A stretch of 64,000 bases of DNA, taken from Combretum micranthum. Taxonomy: Eukaryota; Streptophyta; Magnoliopsida; Myrtales; Combretaceae. This document shows positions 10,234 to 20,724 of this stretch, piece after piece. Location of the stretch: positions 1 to 64,000 of the forward strand of contig JAMXBD010001446.1 of NCBI GenBank assembly GCA_024138025.1. The letters are read 5' to 3'. The translations under genes and the position numbers were made by a program. Within the stretch, counting starts at the first letter, position 1, and each line of letters begins with the position of its first letter. The notes below the pieces were generated by a model. The model saw nothing but the letters and a program-made list of their open reading frames with translations, searched no databases and had not been told where the DNA came from.

Positions 10234-10275
10234 GTTTGCTTGAGGACAAGCAAACGGTTAAGTGTGGGGAAGTTT
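10234..10275 (+). other. 3' polypurine tract with adjoining hairpin (element 1)
   Basis: GTTTGCTTG (10234-10242) and CAAGCAAAC (10247-10255) form a perfect 9-bp stem with an AGGA loop. Four bases later comes AAGTGTGGGGAAGTTT (10260-10275), directly abutting the TG that starts the right LTR. The purine tract is the expected plus-strand primer for reverse transcription. Confidence 0.9.
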
Positions 10276-11630
10276 GATAAGTACAAAATACCCTAATTAT
10301 TCACATGGCTTTAGTATGATATTATAGTGATTTTTATGTGAATAATTGTAGAAAAGAGATACTGATTTGAGTAATATGTTAATTTCAGGATTAAGAGGAG
10401 ATAATAAGCACTATGGAGATGTTTTGATGAATACAACAAGTTTTGATAAGAAAGTGCAAAGTGAAGAATTTCATTATACATGAGATTTCAACACAAGCTG
10501 TGTTGAGTGCTGGTGTTGGCGTTGGAAATGTACAGCAAGCTATTGTGAAGAACATGAGGACGCAACACGAGCCATGTTGGATGCTTATGTTGGAGATAAG
10601 AAATGGACAGAATGCTTCGTGGAATGTACACGACTTCGCAACACAGGCTGTGATCAGGCTTGTGAGGACTCCAAATCGCAGAAATCCGAGGAAAATTGTT
10701 GAAATGGGAAGCAATACGGCCCCAAAACACGGCCCCGTGTAGAAGAAAAATCCATTTTCTTATAAATATATCCACGCGCTTTGTTTGATACACACACAAT
10801 TGATAAGAAGAAACCCTAGAGAAAGACGTGCGAGAAGAAGAGAACTCCTAACAATTTTCCATCACAAGACTTGTTGGTTAAAGGGTGTAATCATCATGTT
10901 TTATGTTTATTCTTCCATGGTTTATATTTGTAATTATTTACAATGGAAGCTTAGATCTATATGCCCTAGATTTTGAGAACCCTAACCCTAATGTGGATTG
11001 AATTGATTTGTTGAATGAAGTTCTTGTTCTTGAATCTATTCATGTTGCTTGATTATCTTAATCTAGTATATGCCAATATTAGGTTATTGTATGATTCTTG
11101 TTAATTGAATCGACGATCTAGAGATAGATTACATGAATCTTTTGCATCAAGAATTTATCTTTATGAGGAATTGTGATCATTAATGCAACCTTTATATGCA
11201 TCTAGTGAGGAAGAGATTTCCATTAGACATATAGGGTTAGGATTTAATTATCTCGAAGAGAGGTTAATGAAATTAGGGTCTTGCAATTCAAGAACACGTA
11301 CTGCATTGACGAATGTTATTAATAAGATTGATAGGGTTAGTGGTGTATCAAGGTCTAGGGTATTGTTTTGTGATTGTTGAATTATTAAGGTTGTGAATAC
11401 ACGTTGATTGCGAATTAATTAGTTAATTAGTGAATCATAGTTGTTAGTAATAGTGGTATTTAATTCGGATTGCTAAATAGTGGAAAACCAGTTAATTCTA
11501 GTAATTGTCTCAAAGATCCCTGTAGACGATATCCGTTTGACCCTATACAACTATAGGTAGGTACACTGCCTAACTGGGTCGTAGGAGTTAATTGGAATTA
11601 TAAATTTAAGGGTTGATACGATCTACATCA
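10275..11630 (+). repeat. Right (3') LTR of element 1
   Basis: A 1356-bp LTR that starts TGATAAGTAC after the polypurine tract and ends CTACATCA. TATA box at 10761-10770. U3 holds inverted motifs at 10489-10505 (CAACAC/GTGTTG), 10563-10579, 10639-10652 and 10727-10740 (ACACGGCCCCGTGT). It lacks 48 bases present in the left copy (749-796 there), at about 11115. The next five bases, GTAGT, are the expected right target duplication. Confidence 0.95.
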
Positions 11631-11635
11631 GTAGT

Positions 11636-12243
11636 AATGGATTAGGAGATTATCAAGAGTTATGGATTTAAAAATTTAGACAATTCTTTAAAGATCAAGC
11701 TTCGAAAAGGGTGTTTGATATTCAAGAAGAAGCTTATGTTGAAGTAGCAATGGCATTTATGGTAAGCTTCAAAACTAGGAGTAGTATGCCAAATCTAGAT
11801 GATTTTATGAATTTTTACACATCACAATGAGGCAGTTCATAACTTCCATGGATTTATATGATGAGGAAGAAGTCGTGTATCAACTAGAATTCAAGGGACT
11901 ACCAATTGAAGTATCAAAGGTATAGTGGAGACAGTTTGCTACTAAAGAGATTGAAGGTACTTTTACCCCTCCAAAACCATTAGTTCAAGGTTTAAGAATA
12001 AGAGTATAAGAATTTTGCATTACATGCTTATTAGGAGCATTTTCTCTAAGGTAGATAATTTAACCACTATTGATGATGCTGAAATACACTCCCTCTATAG
12101 TATGATGAGGAAGATAAAACTCAATTTGGGTCTACTAGTAGCATGGAGAATTAGATACTAGGCTAGTTTGCAATGCAAAGGAATTTTTCATGGTAGGTAA
12201 ATCACCAGAATTTTGAGGAACCTCCAATTTTGGCCAAAGCAAG
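11636..12243 (+). pseudogene. Relic of an older ATHILA-type aORF, 5' part
   Basis: This is the target into which element 1 inserted. Read with frame changes, it gives KRVFDIQEEAYVEVAMAFMV at about 11698-11757, which lines up with the WFEVNEKVYRQITLEFLSTF block of the element 2 aORF. At 12015-12235 a single frame reads HYMLIRSIFSKVDNLTTIDD ... KLNLGLLVAWRIRY, stop, ASLQCKGIFHGR, stop, ITRILRNLQFW. That matches the NLGVMLAFFFHRQ ... ITRLLKGLQIF block. Several stops and shifts mark it as old. It resumes at 13992 after the solo LTR. Confidence 0.72.
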
Positions 12244-12248
12244 GGCCT

Positions 12249-13986
12249 TGGTGGGTGTCAAATCTAATAAAATTAATTTCTTATTCTCAAAATTTATATA
12301 ATTTGTATATAGCAGTAAATAGGGTCGGATCCATAGGGATTGGTAAAACTTATTTCTATTAGAGTATTAGATGAAGAAAAGAAGAAAGAAGGGTTTTGAG
12401 AAATCGATGAGAACTAATAATATCATAAGTAAACGAAGTTCAAAGATTAATTCAATATCAAGATCTTCCTAACCAAAGATATCATTATAGCTCAGTTCAT
12501 AGAATTGATCATTGATGCAAATATTTTTGTTCTTTATCTTAGATAAATTGGTTATGGTCATTAACAAGCTCTAACAACCTATCTCTTCATACTTTTTTGA
12601 TAATCAAAACAAGCTCTTTGATTATTTCCCTTATTGATTAAACAACCATTTGAATTCATCAATGGCATGCATAACAAGAGAGACTACCAATTCAAGCCAA
12701 CAAATCATAAGATGATCTATTTAGACTAGATTATATATCTTTAGAACATCAATCAATTATCTATCTTATAATAAATCATGCTATTGTGCCACATAGAATA
12801 GAACAATCGAACAATTACAAATTCAACATTCTAAATGATAGTATATTATCCTACTAACTGAAAAAATGGGCCCTAATTTGTATCAATCAAACAAGATAAC
12901 AAATCAAAACAATAAGAAGATATATAAATACCTAAGATAAAGATCAGATCAATAACAAATTAGTTAGATCTCATTGTTCTTATAGAACTGAACTTGTAAC
13001 AATCCTTTGGCTAGAAAATTAGGAACTTAGCCACTCATTTCCATGAGATTCTCTCTCCTCTCTCTCTCTCTCTCTCTCTACCTCTCTCTCTCTCTCTCTC
13101 TTCCAGAGTTTTTCAAAATGTATCGGAATGAATAAATCAAATCTGCCTATAACACATTCTTATAGACTAAACATGGAATTTCATCCGTCAGAATAAAAGC
13201 TAGTGGTTTCATCCTGTACGCTGCCGGCTTACATTGCCAGTGTTTGTTATAAAATTAAATCTAAAATGAAAATGATGCTAGCTTTCTTGAAGAATTCATT
13301 AATGTTCATTATAAACTAGTGTCTATGCTGGCGGAGTAGGTTATAGATTTACCAACCTTCATTGTTTGACAAAAATTTCCAAGAGCGAATCACTGGCGAC
13401 TTTGTCATTTACGTTGTCGGTGTAAGCTTAACACTTGTATCTACACCAGCAGCTATGATGCTAACTTTAATGTTTTTGAAACTATAGATGTTTAAGGTCG
13501 GCTAAAGGCCGGCAACCGTTCTTCCTTAATTACTGGTGTACATTGTTAAACATTGAAAGTCGGTAATAATTTCTGATGAAAGCTGGTGATGTAGTAAGTA
13601 GCTTCAAAGATTTTACTACTGAGCATGGTCAAGGCCGACTTAAAGTTGGCCGCATAAACTTAGAATTAGCTGGCATACATGTCTATTTTGAAGGCTAATT
13701 GAAATTTGTTTCTAGGCTGGCAGCGTTGGCTTTATATTGATGAAAGGTAATGTTACTTATAGTGAAGGCCAATGGCTTTGATCCTATTTTGGCTGACCTA
13801 CGTTGTTCTACTTTTCTAAATTTGCATAAGTCCTCTTGGATTTGCTTGTATTTGCTTTATACTTCCTTCAAGATCTGAAATATCAATAAAAACATGCTTA
13901 AGTGCCAATTCCTCATGATTTTTATAAAATCAATAAAATTTAGCATGATTCTTTGAATAAAAATTGAGTATAATGTGTCTTTATTA
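12249..13986 (-). repeat. Solo LTR, Athila/Tat-like, antisense, with target duplication
   Basis: GGCCT occurs at 12244-12248 and again at 13987-13991, giving a 5-bp target duplication around a 1738-bp insert that splits the aORF relic. Read on the minus strand it starts TAATAAAGACAC, the family start TGATAA with one G-to-A change. It ends with a stretch like the Athila/Tat LTR end (CCAATCCCTATGGATCCGAC) and then CACCCACCA. On that strand, repeated GCCGGC/GCTGGC-type motifs (13200-13800) come first. A TATA-like CTATAAGAAT (about 13156-13165) follows, and then a GA microsatellite leader. No internal coding sequence is present. Confidence 0.8.
13042..13101. repeat. CT/GA microsatellite
   Basis: Two runs of CT repeats separated by a short break, within the antisense solo LTR. 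On the LTR's own strand this is a GA-rich leader just downstream of a TATA-like site. Confidence 0.9.
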
Positions 13987-13991
13987 GGCCT

Positions 13992-14430
13992 AGAGATGTG
14001 GTATGCAGCTTTAAGAAGTTGAATAAGAGAATCTTTTCAAGATGGGAATTAGAAGAAGTGGCAAGTCAACATAATGAACAAGCAGTTGGAGTAAAGCCAT
14101 CAGTTCAATAACCAACTATAGTAAAACTAGCTATGTCAGCTAAGATTGTTAGAGAAGAGCCTATTGGAGATACAATAGTTGTTGCTTTCAGCAATAAGAA
14201 AGCAGCCAAAAACTGCAGCTATGCCACATGCACAGGAGGCACCAACATAGATTTCTTTGGCTAGCTTCCACAAGTTGGAAGAAGAAGTGAAAGAAATGAA
14301 GGAGAAGCTGGCTGCATTTGAAAAGAAATAAGACAACAACATGGAGGAGCAAAAAAAAAAAAAAAACATGAAACAAATCATGGATTTTTTATCTAGGGTC
14401 CTCAACTTCCAAGAAAATTGAAGCAACCAT
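13992..14430 (+). pseudogene. Relic of the older ATHILA-type aORF, 3' part
   Basis: This continues the protein interrupted at 12248. Readable pieces include KKLNKRIFSRWELEEVASQH at about 14015-14074, then VKLAMSAKIVREEPIGDT. A lysine- and glutamate-rich coiled-coil-like stretch follows at 14260-14340. The position and charge pattern match the region after the conserved domain in the other two aORFs. Stops and a poly-A run (14351-14366) interrupt it. The following bases to about 14500 encode an Asp-rich string (DDDGNDDND) that may be the remains of the acidic tail. Confidence 0.6.
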
Positions 14431-14759
14431 CACCTCAACATGTCCTGGCTAAGTCAGATCATCCTAATGGATGATGATGGTAATGATGACAATGATGTCA
14501 AGTCACCTTCACCTTTCACCTATATATCATCACTCCTTCCCTACACACATACCATCCCCATACATATTCCCCACCTCATATATATATATACCTTCATTCG
14601 TACGCATTTAACCACAAACACAACAACCACACCCATTCTAGGACCAATGACTAGGTTACCTGCTCGCAACATATGTGAGGATAATGAAGCCACGTCGAAC
14701 CACGCACTACCCCATCACCTTAAATACATACCTTTACTTCTAGAAGAAGAATAAGTCGC
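14431..14759. other. Stretch between aORF relic and element 2, no clear gene
   Basis: Low-complexity AC- and AT-rich sequence with a 104-codon open frame (14440-14754) that starts in the relic's acidic tail and has no recognisable domain. I read it as leftover 3' sequence of the old element rather than a gene. Confidence 0.5.
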
Positions 14760-16112
14760 TGATAAACCAAATTTATTCATATTTTGTGAATGCCAAAATG
14801 AACCTTTATTGATCATTTTTATTAAGAATTTGGCACTTCCAAACATTAATGTATGCTTTCAGGTCTTTAAAGGAAATATTTTTCAAGGAAAGCAAAGACT
14901 GGTCAAAATGCAAATTTTGGATTAAGAAGAACTCAAAATGACAAGATCAAGCTATGTTTTTCAACCATTGCAAGGAGGAAGCAAAATTAAAGAATGAAAA
15001 TCAAGCTTTTGAAAGACATTTGCAAGACATGACCTGTCTCAAACCATGTCAACCTGGAAATTGAACTTTGCAAAGGACATTTGTGAGACATGACCTGTCA
15101 CTCGCCCTGTCGATTTAATAAAAAGTCATTCAATGAGAAAACGACTTTTTAACTACAGTAACCTCCATTTTAAGACAAAAACGTTTATTTCGGTTATGGA
15201 AGGAGCGTTACTTGAAAGGCCAAAAGACTCATAACCTCCAAAACCTTTCATCTCTCCTCATCAAGAGCAATTAATTCCATTCAATTGAAGATGGTTATAA
15301 AAAGGAGATGGTGGAAGAGAAAGAAGACAGACAAGATTTTGATAAGGAGAGTTTTCAAAAGAAAAAGAGTTCTGGAGATTCCAATAACAATTCAAGATCA
15401 TCAAAGATTGAAGATCCAACACTTTTGAGCTATAATCTTTTTCGGGTAGTATCATGAGTTCGAATTTCTATTTTGAATTTCATGTATTACTATTAATTAC
15501 TATGAAGGAGTAGTTTTTCAGATCTGGGTTTTGTCGAATTTCATATTTATCATGTGTTGAGAATTTGTTCTTAATGAATTATTGAAGTTCTTTTGTTCAA
15601 TTGCATGTTTGTTAACCGTTCTTAAGTTTGTATGTCCGGAAATACAGATTTATGCATGAATTTCATTTAAGTTAATTGAAAGATTACTTTTATGAATTGA
15701 TATATGCAATTGAAGAGATTTGTTTGTAATTCTAGACATAGAATAGCAAGAATCTTCTATTCTTAAGAGTTCATGTTATTAATGCAAATTTAGGTTGCTA
15801 TTGATTAAGGAGACATCCTAATCGATTAATCTAGGTTTAGATAAATTGTTAGATTCGAAAGAATTAATAATTTGCTCAAGAAACTCTATAGCTTAAGAAC
15901 TAATCTAAATTATCTAATAAAGATTGTCAATGATTCACATGATAAATTGAAAATAAGACAAAACCTGGATTATTAGACCTTAATTAAATCTTGTTTGGTT
16001 ATTGGAATTGTGTTAATAGTGTTTTAAAGAAAATTAGATAAGTAGTAAAATCATCAAAATTGTTCAGTTAGATAGTAGAATACGATTTAGTACTAGTATT
16101 TGCCTATTCCCC
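14760..16112 (+). repeat. Left LTR of element 2, 3' end deleted
   Basis: Starts TGATAAACCAAAT and aligns base for base with 21743 onward until TTTGCCTATTCCC. At that point the right copy continues into the LTR end, while this copy jumps to integrase. TATA box TATAAAAAG begins at 15296. Two GACATTTG...GACATGACCTGTC units lie at about 15014-15113 in U3. Most differences from the right LTR are one-base length changes. Confidence 0.93.
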
Positions 16113-17329
16113 GAATTCTTTTCTGAGTTGAAGTATTATTTTTGGGAGGAACCGTTTCTTTTCCGTGTTTATGCAGATCAATTGATTCGACGCTGTGTAT
16201 CTCATTCGGAAGGTTGGGAAATTTTGCAAGCATGCCATTCTGGTCCTACGGGAGGTCATTACAATGCAAATAGGACGGCCCAGAAAGTTCTAGAATCTGG
16301 ATTCTATTGGCCGACTATTTTTAAAGACGCCCATAAGGTTGTTAATTTATGTGATAGATGCCAAAGAACCGGGAATATTTCCCGACGTGATGAGATGCCT
16401 CAGAATTATGTCTTAGAATGTGAGGTTTTTGATCTGTGGGGTATCGACTTCATGGGACCGTTTCCAAATTCTTTTGGAAACAAGTATATCTTGGTCGCAG
16501 TGGACTATGTTTCAAAGTGGGTAGAAGCCCAAGCACTGCCTACCAATGATGCCCGAGTAGTTACCAAGTTCTTAAAAAAGTTGTTCTCAAGGTTTGGAGC
16601 CCCTAGAGCTATCATAAGTGATAGGGGGACGCATTTCTGCAACTATCAACTTGAGAAAGTGTTAAAACGATATGGGGTAACTCATAGGATTGCAACACCA
16701 TATCATCCTCAAACCAGCGGGCAAGTCGAGGTTTCAAATCGCGATTTGAAAAGAATTTTGGAAAAGTCAGTGAGCATCATAGGAAGGATTGGGCAAACAA
16801 GCTAGATGATGCGTTATGGGCATATAGGACAGCATATAAGACTCCTTTGGGAACCACACCATATCGGCTTGTATATGGTAAAGCTTGCCATCTGCCGGTG
16901 GAGATTGAGCATAAAGCTTATTGGGCGATAAAGCAAGTCAATTTTGACTTGAATTCCATTGGAATGAGACGAAGGCTTCAACTGAATGAATTGGACGAAT
17001 GGAGAATGATCGCCTATGAGAACATGCGGATCTACAAGGAAAGAACTAAGCGATATCATGATAAGCGGATTCGTCATCCAAAGCATTTTAAAGAAGGAGA
17101 CCAGGTGCTGTTGTTTAATTCTCGTTTAAAACTTTTTCCTGGAAAGTTAAAATCAAGATGGTCTGGTCCTTTCTTAGTCAAGAAAATTTTTCCACACGGT
17201 GCTGTCGAGTTAGAACATCCTGAGAGTGGAATTTTCAAGGTAAATGGGCAAAGATTGAAGCTCTATCAAGGAGTTGATTTTGAGCAAGAAGGTCGTGAGG
17301 AGTTTCGACTCCATTCACCAAATCCTTGA
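16113..17329 (+). pseudogene. Integrase of element 2 (5' truncated, one frameshift)
   Basis: DDE integrase. The open frame enters at the deletion junction ([17 protein letters not shown]) with no ATG of its own and runs to 16805. It contains the zinc-binding histidine/cysteine region ([10 protein letters not shown] ... LCDRCQRTG), the first Asp in WGIDFMGPF, the second Asp in [11 protein letters not shown] and the Glu in [12 protein letters not shown] one-base change near 16770-16805 moves the frame. The core and C-terminal domain then continue at 16847-17329 ([28 protein letters not shown]) to a natural stop. It is much better preserved than in element 1. All three catalytic residues are present, but the protein lacks upstream pol and is split. 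Confidence 0.93.
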
Positions 17330-17377
17330 TTGAATCATAGCAAGACGTCGAGCTAACGACTATAACCAAAAGCGCTT

Positions 17378-17395
17378 CTTGGGAGGCAACCCATG
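17378..17395 (+). other. Conserved hairpin just after pol (element 2)
   Basis: CTTGGGAGGCAACCCATG; GGG/CCC with flanking bases can pair around AGGCAA. It sits 49 bases after the integrase stop. Same motif and surroundings as 6892-6909 in element 1. Confidence 0.75.
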
Positions 17396-17567
17396 ACTAA
17401 TTCTTTTATTTATTTTCTTTTGTTTAATTTCTTTTATTTTTGAACTCATGATTTTATTATTTTTCTAACAGATTAGGATGCTTGGGCAATAATTTTAAGG
17501 AAAAGATGGATATTGGAGAGGAAACAAGGTACAAAAAGACTAGAAAATTTGCTGTCAAAACGACATT

Positions 17568-17930
17568 TTTGAGACATGGCTTGTCAAAAGTTGTGTCACT
17601 TACTGATCCTAACTGTTTGTTGAAGTTTTAGAATGACATTTGCTAGACACGGCTTGTCTTTTAGCCGTGTAAACTACTGACCATTTCTTTGTAGAACGAC
17701 ATTCGCGACATGGCCTGTCGTTTGGCCGTGTAACAAGCTGTGGAAATTTTCCAGGACGACATTCGCGACATGGCCTGTCGTTTGGCCGTGTAACAAGCTG
17801 TGGAAATTTTCCAGACGACATTCGCACGACATGGCCTGTCGTTTGGCCGTGTAACAAGCTGTGGATAATTTGCATGGACGACATTTGTTAGACACGGCCT
17901 GTCTTTTGGCCGTGTAACTTACTGCCCCAT
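17568..17930 (+). repeat. Tandem array of about six 60-bp hairpin units
   Basis: Units start with GACATT at about 17569, 17635, 17698, 17759, 17816 and 17880. The three middle units are nearly identical (GACATTCGCGACATGGCC..., about 60 bp). Each unit carries an inverted pair of the type ACACGGCC ... GGCCGTGT; in the last unit this is a perfect 8-bp stem around an 8-base loop. The same GACATTTG...GACATG(A/G)CCTGTC unit occurs twice in the LTR of this element. The array lies in the spacer between integrase and the aORF. Confidence 0.88.
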
Positions 17931-18825
17931 TCCATTAAAAGACGCATGCTTTCATTTATTTCCTTCATTTATTTCATTTGTGCGTTTGGAATACAAAGAG
18001 ACTTGCTTTGCAAAGATAAAATCCTCTCATTCTATCTTCTTATTTCACGCAAAAAGTTCAAGCAAAAATCAAGGGAAATCCAAGTAAGTTTTTCATCATC
18101 TCTCATCTTTGAGTATCTACATATTCATGACTCCATTAAAGGTATTGATTTGGGATTTTAGGCTTTTTGATTGCATGTCACCCTAAATTAATTCGTTCTT
18201 GATGAAGAATGAAATCTTAGTCATGCTGATTGATGGGTTTTTGAGCATTAATGGTTGTCATGCGTGATCCATTGTTGATGGGTTGTTGGTTGTCCTAAGG
18301 TTAGTAGATGTATGCGTGATCCATGGATTGTAAGATTGTTGGTTTAGATGATGCATGCATGAATCCTTAGATCTAGGAATGGGTTGTTTAAATGAATGAA
18401 GGTATGATTCATGGTTGAATGGGTGTTGGGTTGATGATTTGCGTGATTCCTATGGGTCAAATGGTTGTTGGGTTGTTTATGATTTCTGTAATCCATGTGA
18501 ATGGGGTTTGGTTTGATGATTTGCAAGATAACTTAGTTTACTCAAGATGATGAGTTGGTCGGATTGTTGTGTTTAGAAGACAATTAGGATTTCATCCATG
18601 AGATTTAGGGAAGAAGATGAAGTGAAAAAAAAAAAAAAAAACGACACGACAGTGACAAGCCGTGTCACTTAGTCGTGTCTTGCTGGGATTTTTAGGCTTT
18701 AGGTTAAAAAAAAAAAAAAAAGAGTATTTTGATAGAAGCATTACCATTAGTTTAATTATGGATTATACAAGGGAGACGATTTGTGTTATAGCCGTATTTT
18801 TATTGTGCTTAATTCTTTCAATTTG

Positions 18826-18838
18826 CTTATTATTTCAG
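18826..18838 (+). promoter_or_regulatory. Possible 3' splice site before the element 2 aORF
   Basis: A T-rich stretch ending TTATTTCAG lies immediately before GATG, so the aORF start codon would be two bases into an exon. Env-position ORFs of Athila-type elements are thought to be expressed from a spliced RNA; that this site is used is inference. Confidence 0.4.
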
Positions 18839-18839
18839 G

Positions 18840-20153
18840 ATGAGGCAAAAACAAACAGCAAGAAAGAACACATCCTCCCGTCGCCAGTCTTTTGGCCGAG
18901 CCCCGGATCCCCCGAGACCAACCCAACCAATGTCCAGAATTGAGCAGGACCGTTACAATGTGCTTTTGGGAAGACAATTGGCTGGTAATATGCTATTCAA
19001 CTGGAAGGGATTAGCAAAGTTTAAAAAGGCGGATGAGATTCGTTCTTTGATCAGCCACAACGGATGGGATAAATGGTTTGAAGTCAATGAAAAAGTGTAC
19101 CGGCAGATCACACTTGAATTCCTCTCCACATTCCGGATTGAAAGTCAAGCAAAGCATTCGGGAATAAATAATAGCATCACTTTCAGAATCAATGGTCAAG
19201 AACACACTGCGACTATTCGGCAAATCTGTGAAGCTATGGGATTTTATTCAGCTGACTTTCTAGCAACCGAGGAATTTGTACACCTTCCTGTGGATTGGCC
19301 ACCAGGGCTATTTAACTACTTGTATTGGGGAAAGATCAGTCCTGCTACTCCCTATAAGGCAAAGGAAGCCAAGGCCACAACACTGAGGGATGTTAATCAT
19401 AGGATCATACATTGGGTAATCACTCATTCAGTCAACGGTAAAGGACACAGTACTGGAGTGGTGGGGACATATGAACTCTTATACTTACATAGTATAATTG
19501 AGAAAGTTCCACTGAATTTGGGAGTAATGCTTGCTTTCTTCTTCCATCGGCAAGCAAAGACTAACAAGGCTAAGGGCACCATTTACTGTGGAGCCTATAT
19601 TACTCGCTTGTTGAAGGGATTACAGATTTTTCCTGCTGAAGAACCCAAAGATTCTGTTGCTACTTCTCATATTATTACACCTTCCACTCTTGGGAAGTGG
19701 TTTGGGAAGCAAGGACCTTCTACATCTAGGTCATCTCCTTCAACCCAGTCACCTTATGACGTGCTTACAAAGAAAGTGGAGAAGAACCGCCACATTCTAC
19801 AAAAGATGAAATCTTTGTTCAAGGCTCTCATCCGCACCACCAAGCGTCAGACCCGACATCAAGAAGCTATATATTCTTGTCTGAAAGGGATAGCAGCTCA
19901 TAACAATGTGGAATTCTCTCCACCACAGGCTGGACCATCAGAGACTATTCCCTCCTCACCCGATGATGTTCAGGTAGAATCTTTTCATACTTTGTTACAG
20001 GATAGCGATGATGAGGAGGTAGATGCTCAGATTCGTGCTTCAGAGGAAAATATTACTGAAGAAGCATCTGAAGAGGAAGTCGATGAAGATGAGGAAGATG
20101 AGGAAGATGATGAGAATCTGAAGAAGAAGAGGAAGAAGAAGAACCCACCATAA
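18840..20153 (+). CDS. Extra ORF (aORF) of element 2, ATHILA-type protein, open
   Basis: A 437-residue open frame from ATG 18840. The first 30 residues are basic. Residues about 45-275 form the conserved domain shared with element 1: DKWFEVNEKVYRQITLEFL near residue 80, then VNHRIIHWVITHSVNGKGHS, STGVV and YCGAYITRLLKGLQIF. Residues 305-345 are basic and helical. The tail from about residue 385 is very acidic (DSDDEEVDAQ ... EDEEDEEDDE). The frame ends in KKKRKKKNPP, but one base over, the acidic/basic tail stays open to a TGA at 20231-20233. One base has therefore probably been gained or lost near 20110-20125. No signal peptide or membrane segment is visible. The function is unknown. Confidence 0.85.
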   Translation: MRQKQTARKNTSSRRQSFGRAPDPPRPTQPMSRIEQDRYNVLLGRQLAGNMLFNWKGLAKFKKADEIRSLISHNGWDKWFEVNEKVYRQITLEFLSTFRIESQAKHSGINNSITFRINGQEHTATIRQICEAMGFYSADFLATEEFVHLPVDWPPGLFNYLYWGKISPATPYKAKEAKATTLRDVNHRIIHWVITHSVNGKGHSTGVVGTYELLYLHSIIEKVPLNLGVMLAFFFHRQAKTNKAKGTIYCGAYITRLLKGLQIFPAEEPKDSVATSHIITPSTLGKWFGKQGPSTSRSSPSTQSPYDVLTKKVEKNRHILQKMKSLFKALIRTTKRQTRHQEAIYSCLKGIAAHNNVEFSPPQAGPSETIPSSPDDVQVESFHTLLQDSDDEEVDAQIRASEENITEEASEEEVDEDEEDEEDDENLKKKRKKKNPP

Positions 20154-20531
20154 CACCTACACCACCAAAGAAGAAGAAACAGAAAAAGATAGTGGATGAG
20201 GATGAAGATGATCCTGATTATCAAGGAGATTGATTCCTTGATATCTTACTGTTCTGATGATTGCTGATAATATATTGGATAACTGTATCTATGAGAACCC
20301 AATCTTGGGTTAGACTCTATAGGGCTTACAAGTAGAATCATGAGTGCTGACATTTGTTTTTTTTTTTTTTATCTTTTGTCTATGCTTTTGTTTTGCAGCC
20401 CAGATGAACTCTGACCTGACTTGTTGTCACTACTACTCCTTTTTGTTGAACTCTTGCAAGCTGCAAATTTGTCCTTAAACAGGGAAGTCTCATCCTTCTT
20501 TTACCATTCCTCACTATATTATATATGTTTT

Positions 20532-20569
20532 CATTGGGGACAATGTCCAATTTAAGTGTGGGGGAATTT
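20532..20569 (+). other. Internal polypurine-like tract with hairpin (element 2)
   Basis: CATTG (20532-20536) and CAATG (20541-20545) pair around GGGA, followed by AAGTGTGGGGGAATTT at 20554-20569. This 16-mer is identical to the one abutting the 3' LTR at 21728-21743, 1174 bases downstream. Confidence 0.8.
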
Positions 20570-20724
20570 AGGGATATTCTAGGGATACTATTGATAAAAT
20601 TTGGTTTTCTGTGCTTGTTGTAAATGTGAAAAACCCCATTTACACTTTGCTATTATACTTGAAAATATACTCAGAAAAATTTAGAAATAGCATTCATATA
20701 TATATAAAAAAAAAACTAAACTTA

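Larger units (their letters stand above)
1..11630 (+). mobile_element. Athila-type Ty3/gypsy LTR retrotransposon, element 1
   Basis: The order is LTR, primer-binding site, gag, protease, reverse transcriptase, RNase H, integrase, an extra ORF, a polypurine tract and a second LTR. The tRNA-Asp-type primer site, the FMDD reverse transcriptase motif and an ATHILA-like ORF after pol place it in the Athila branch of Ty3/gypsy (family knowledge). Both LTRs end with the same sequence, closing in CA. The left LTR lacks roughly the first 100 bases because the window starts inside it, so the left target duplication cannot be seen; GTAGT follows the right LTR. The element landed inside an older aORF relic that continues at 11631. 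Gag-pol has many stops and frameshifts, so the copy is not autonomous as assembled. Confidence 0.95.

Noticed and set aside
17568..17930. CRISPR-like array of regular repeats
   Set aside because: Units are contiguous tandem repeats without unique spacers, and they lie inside a plant retrotransposon.
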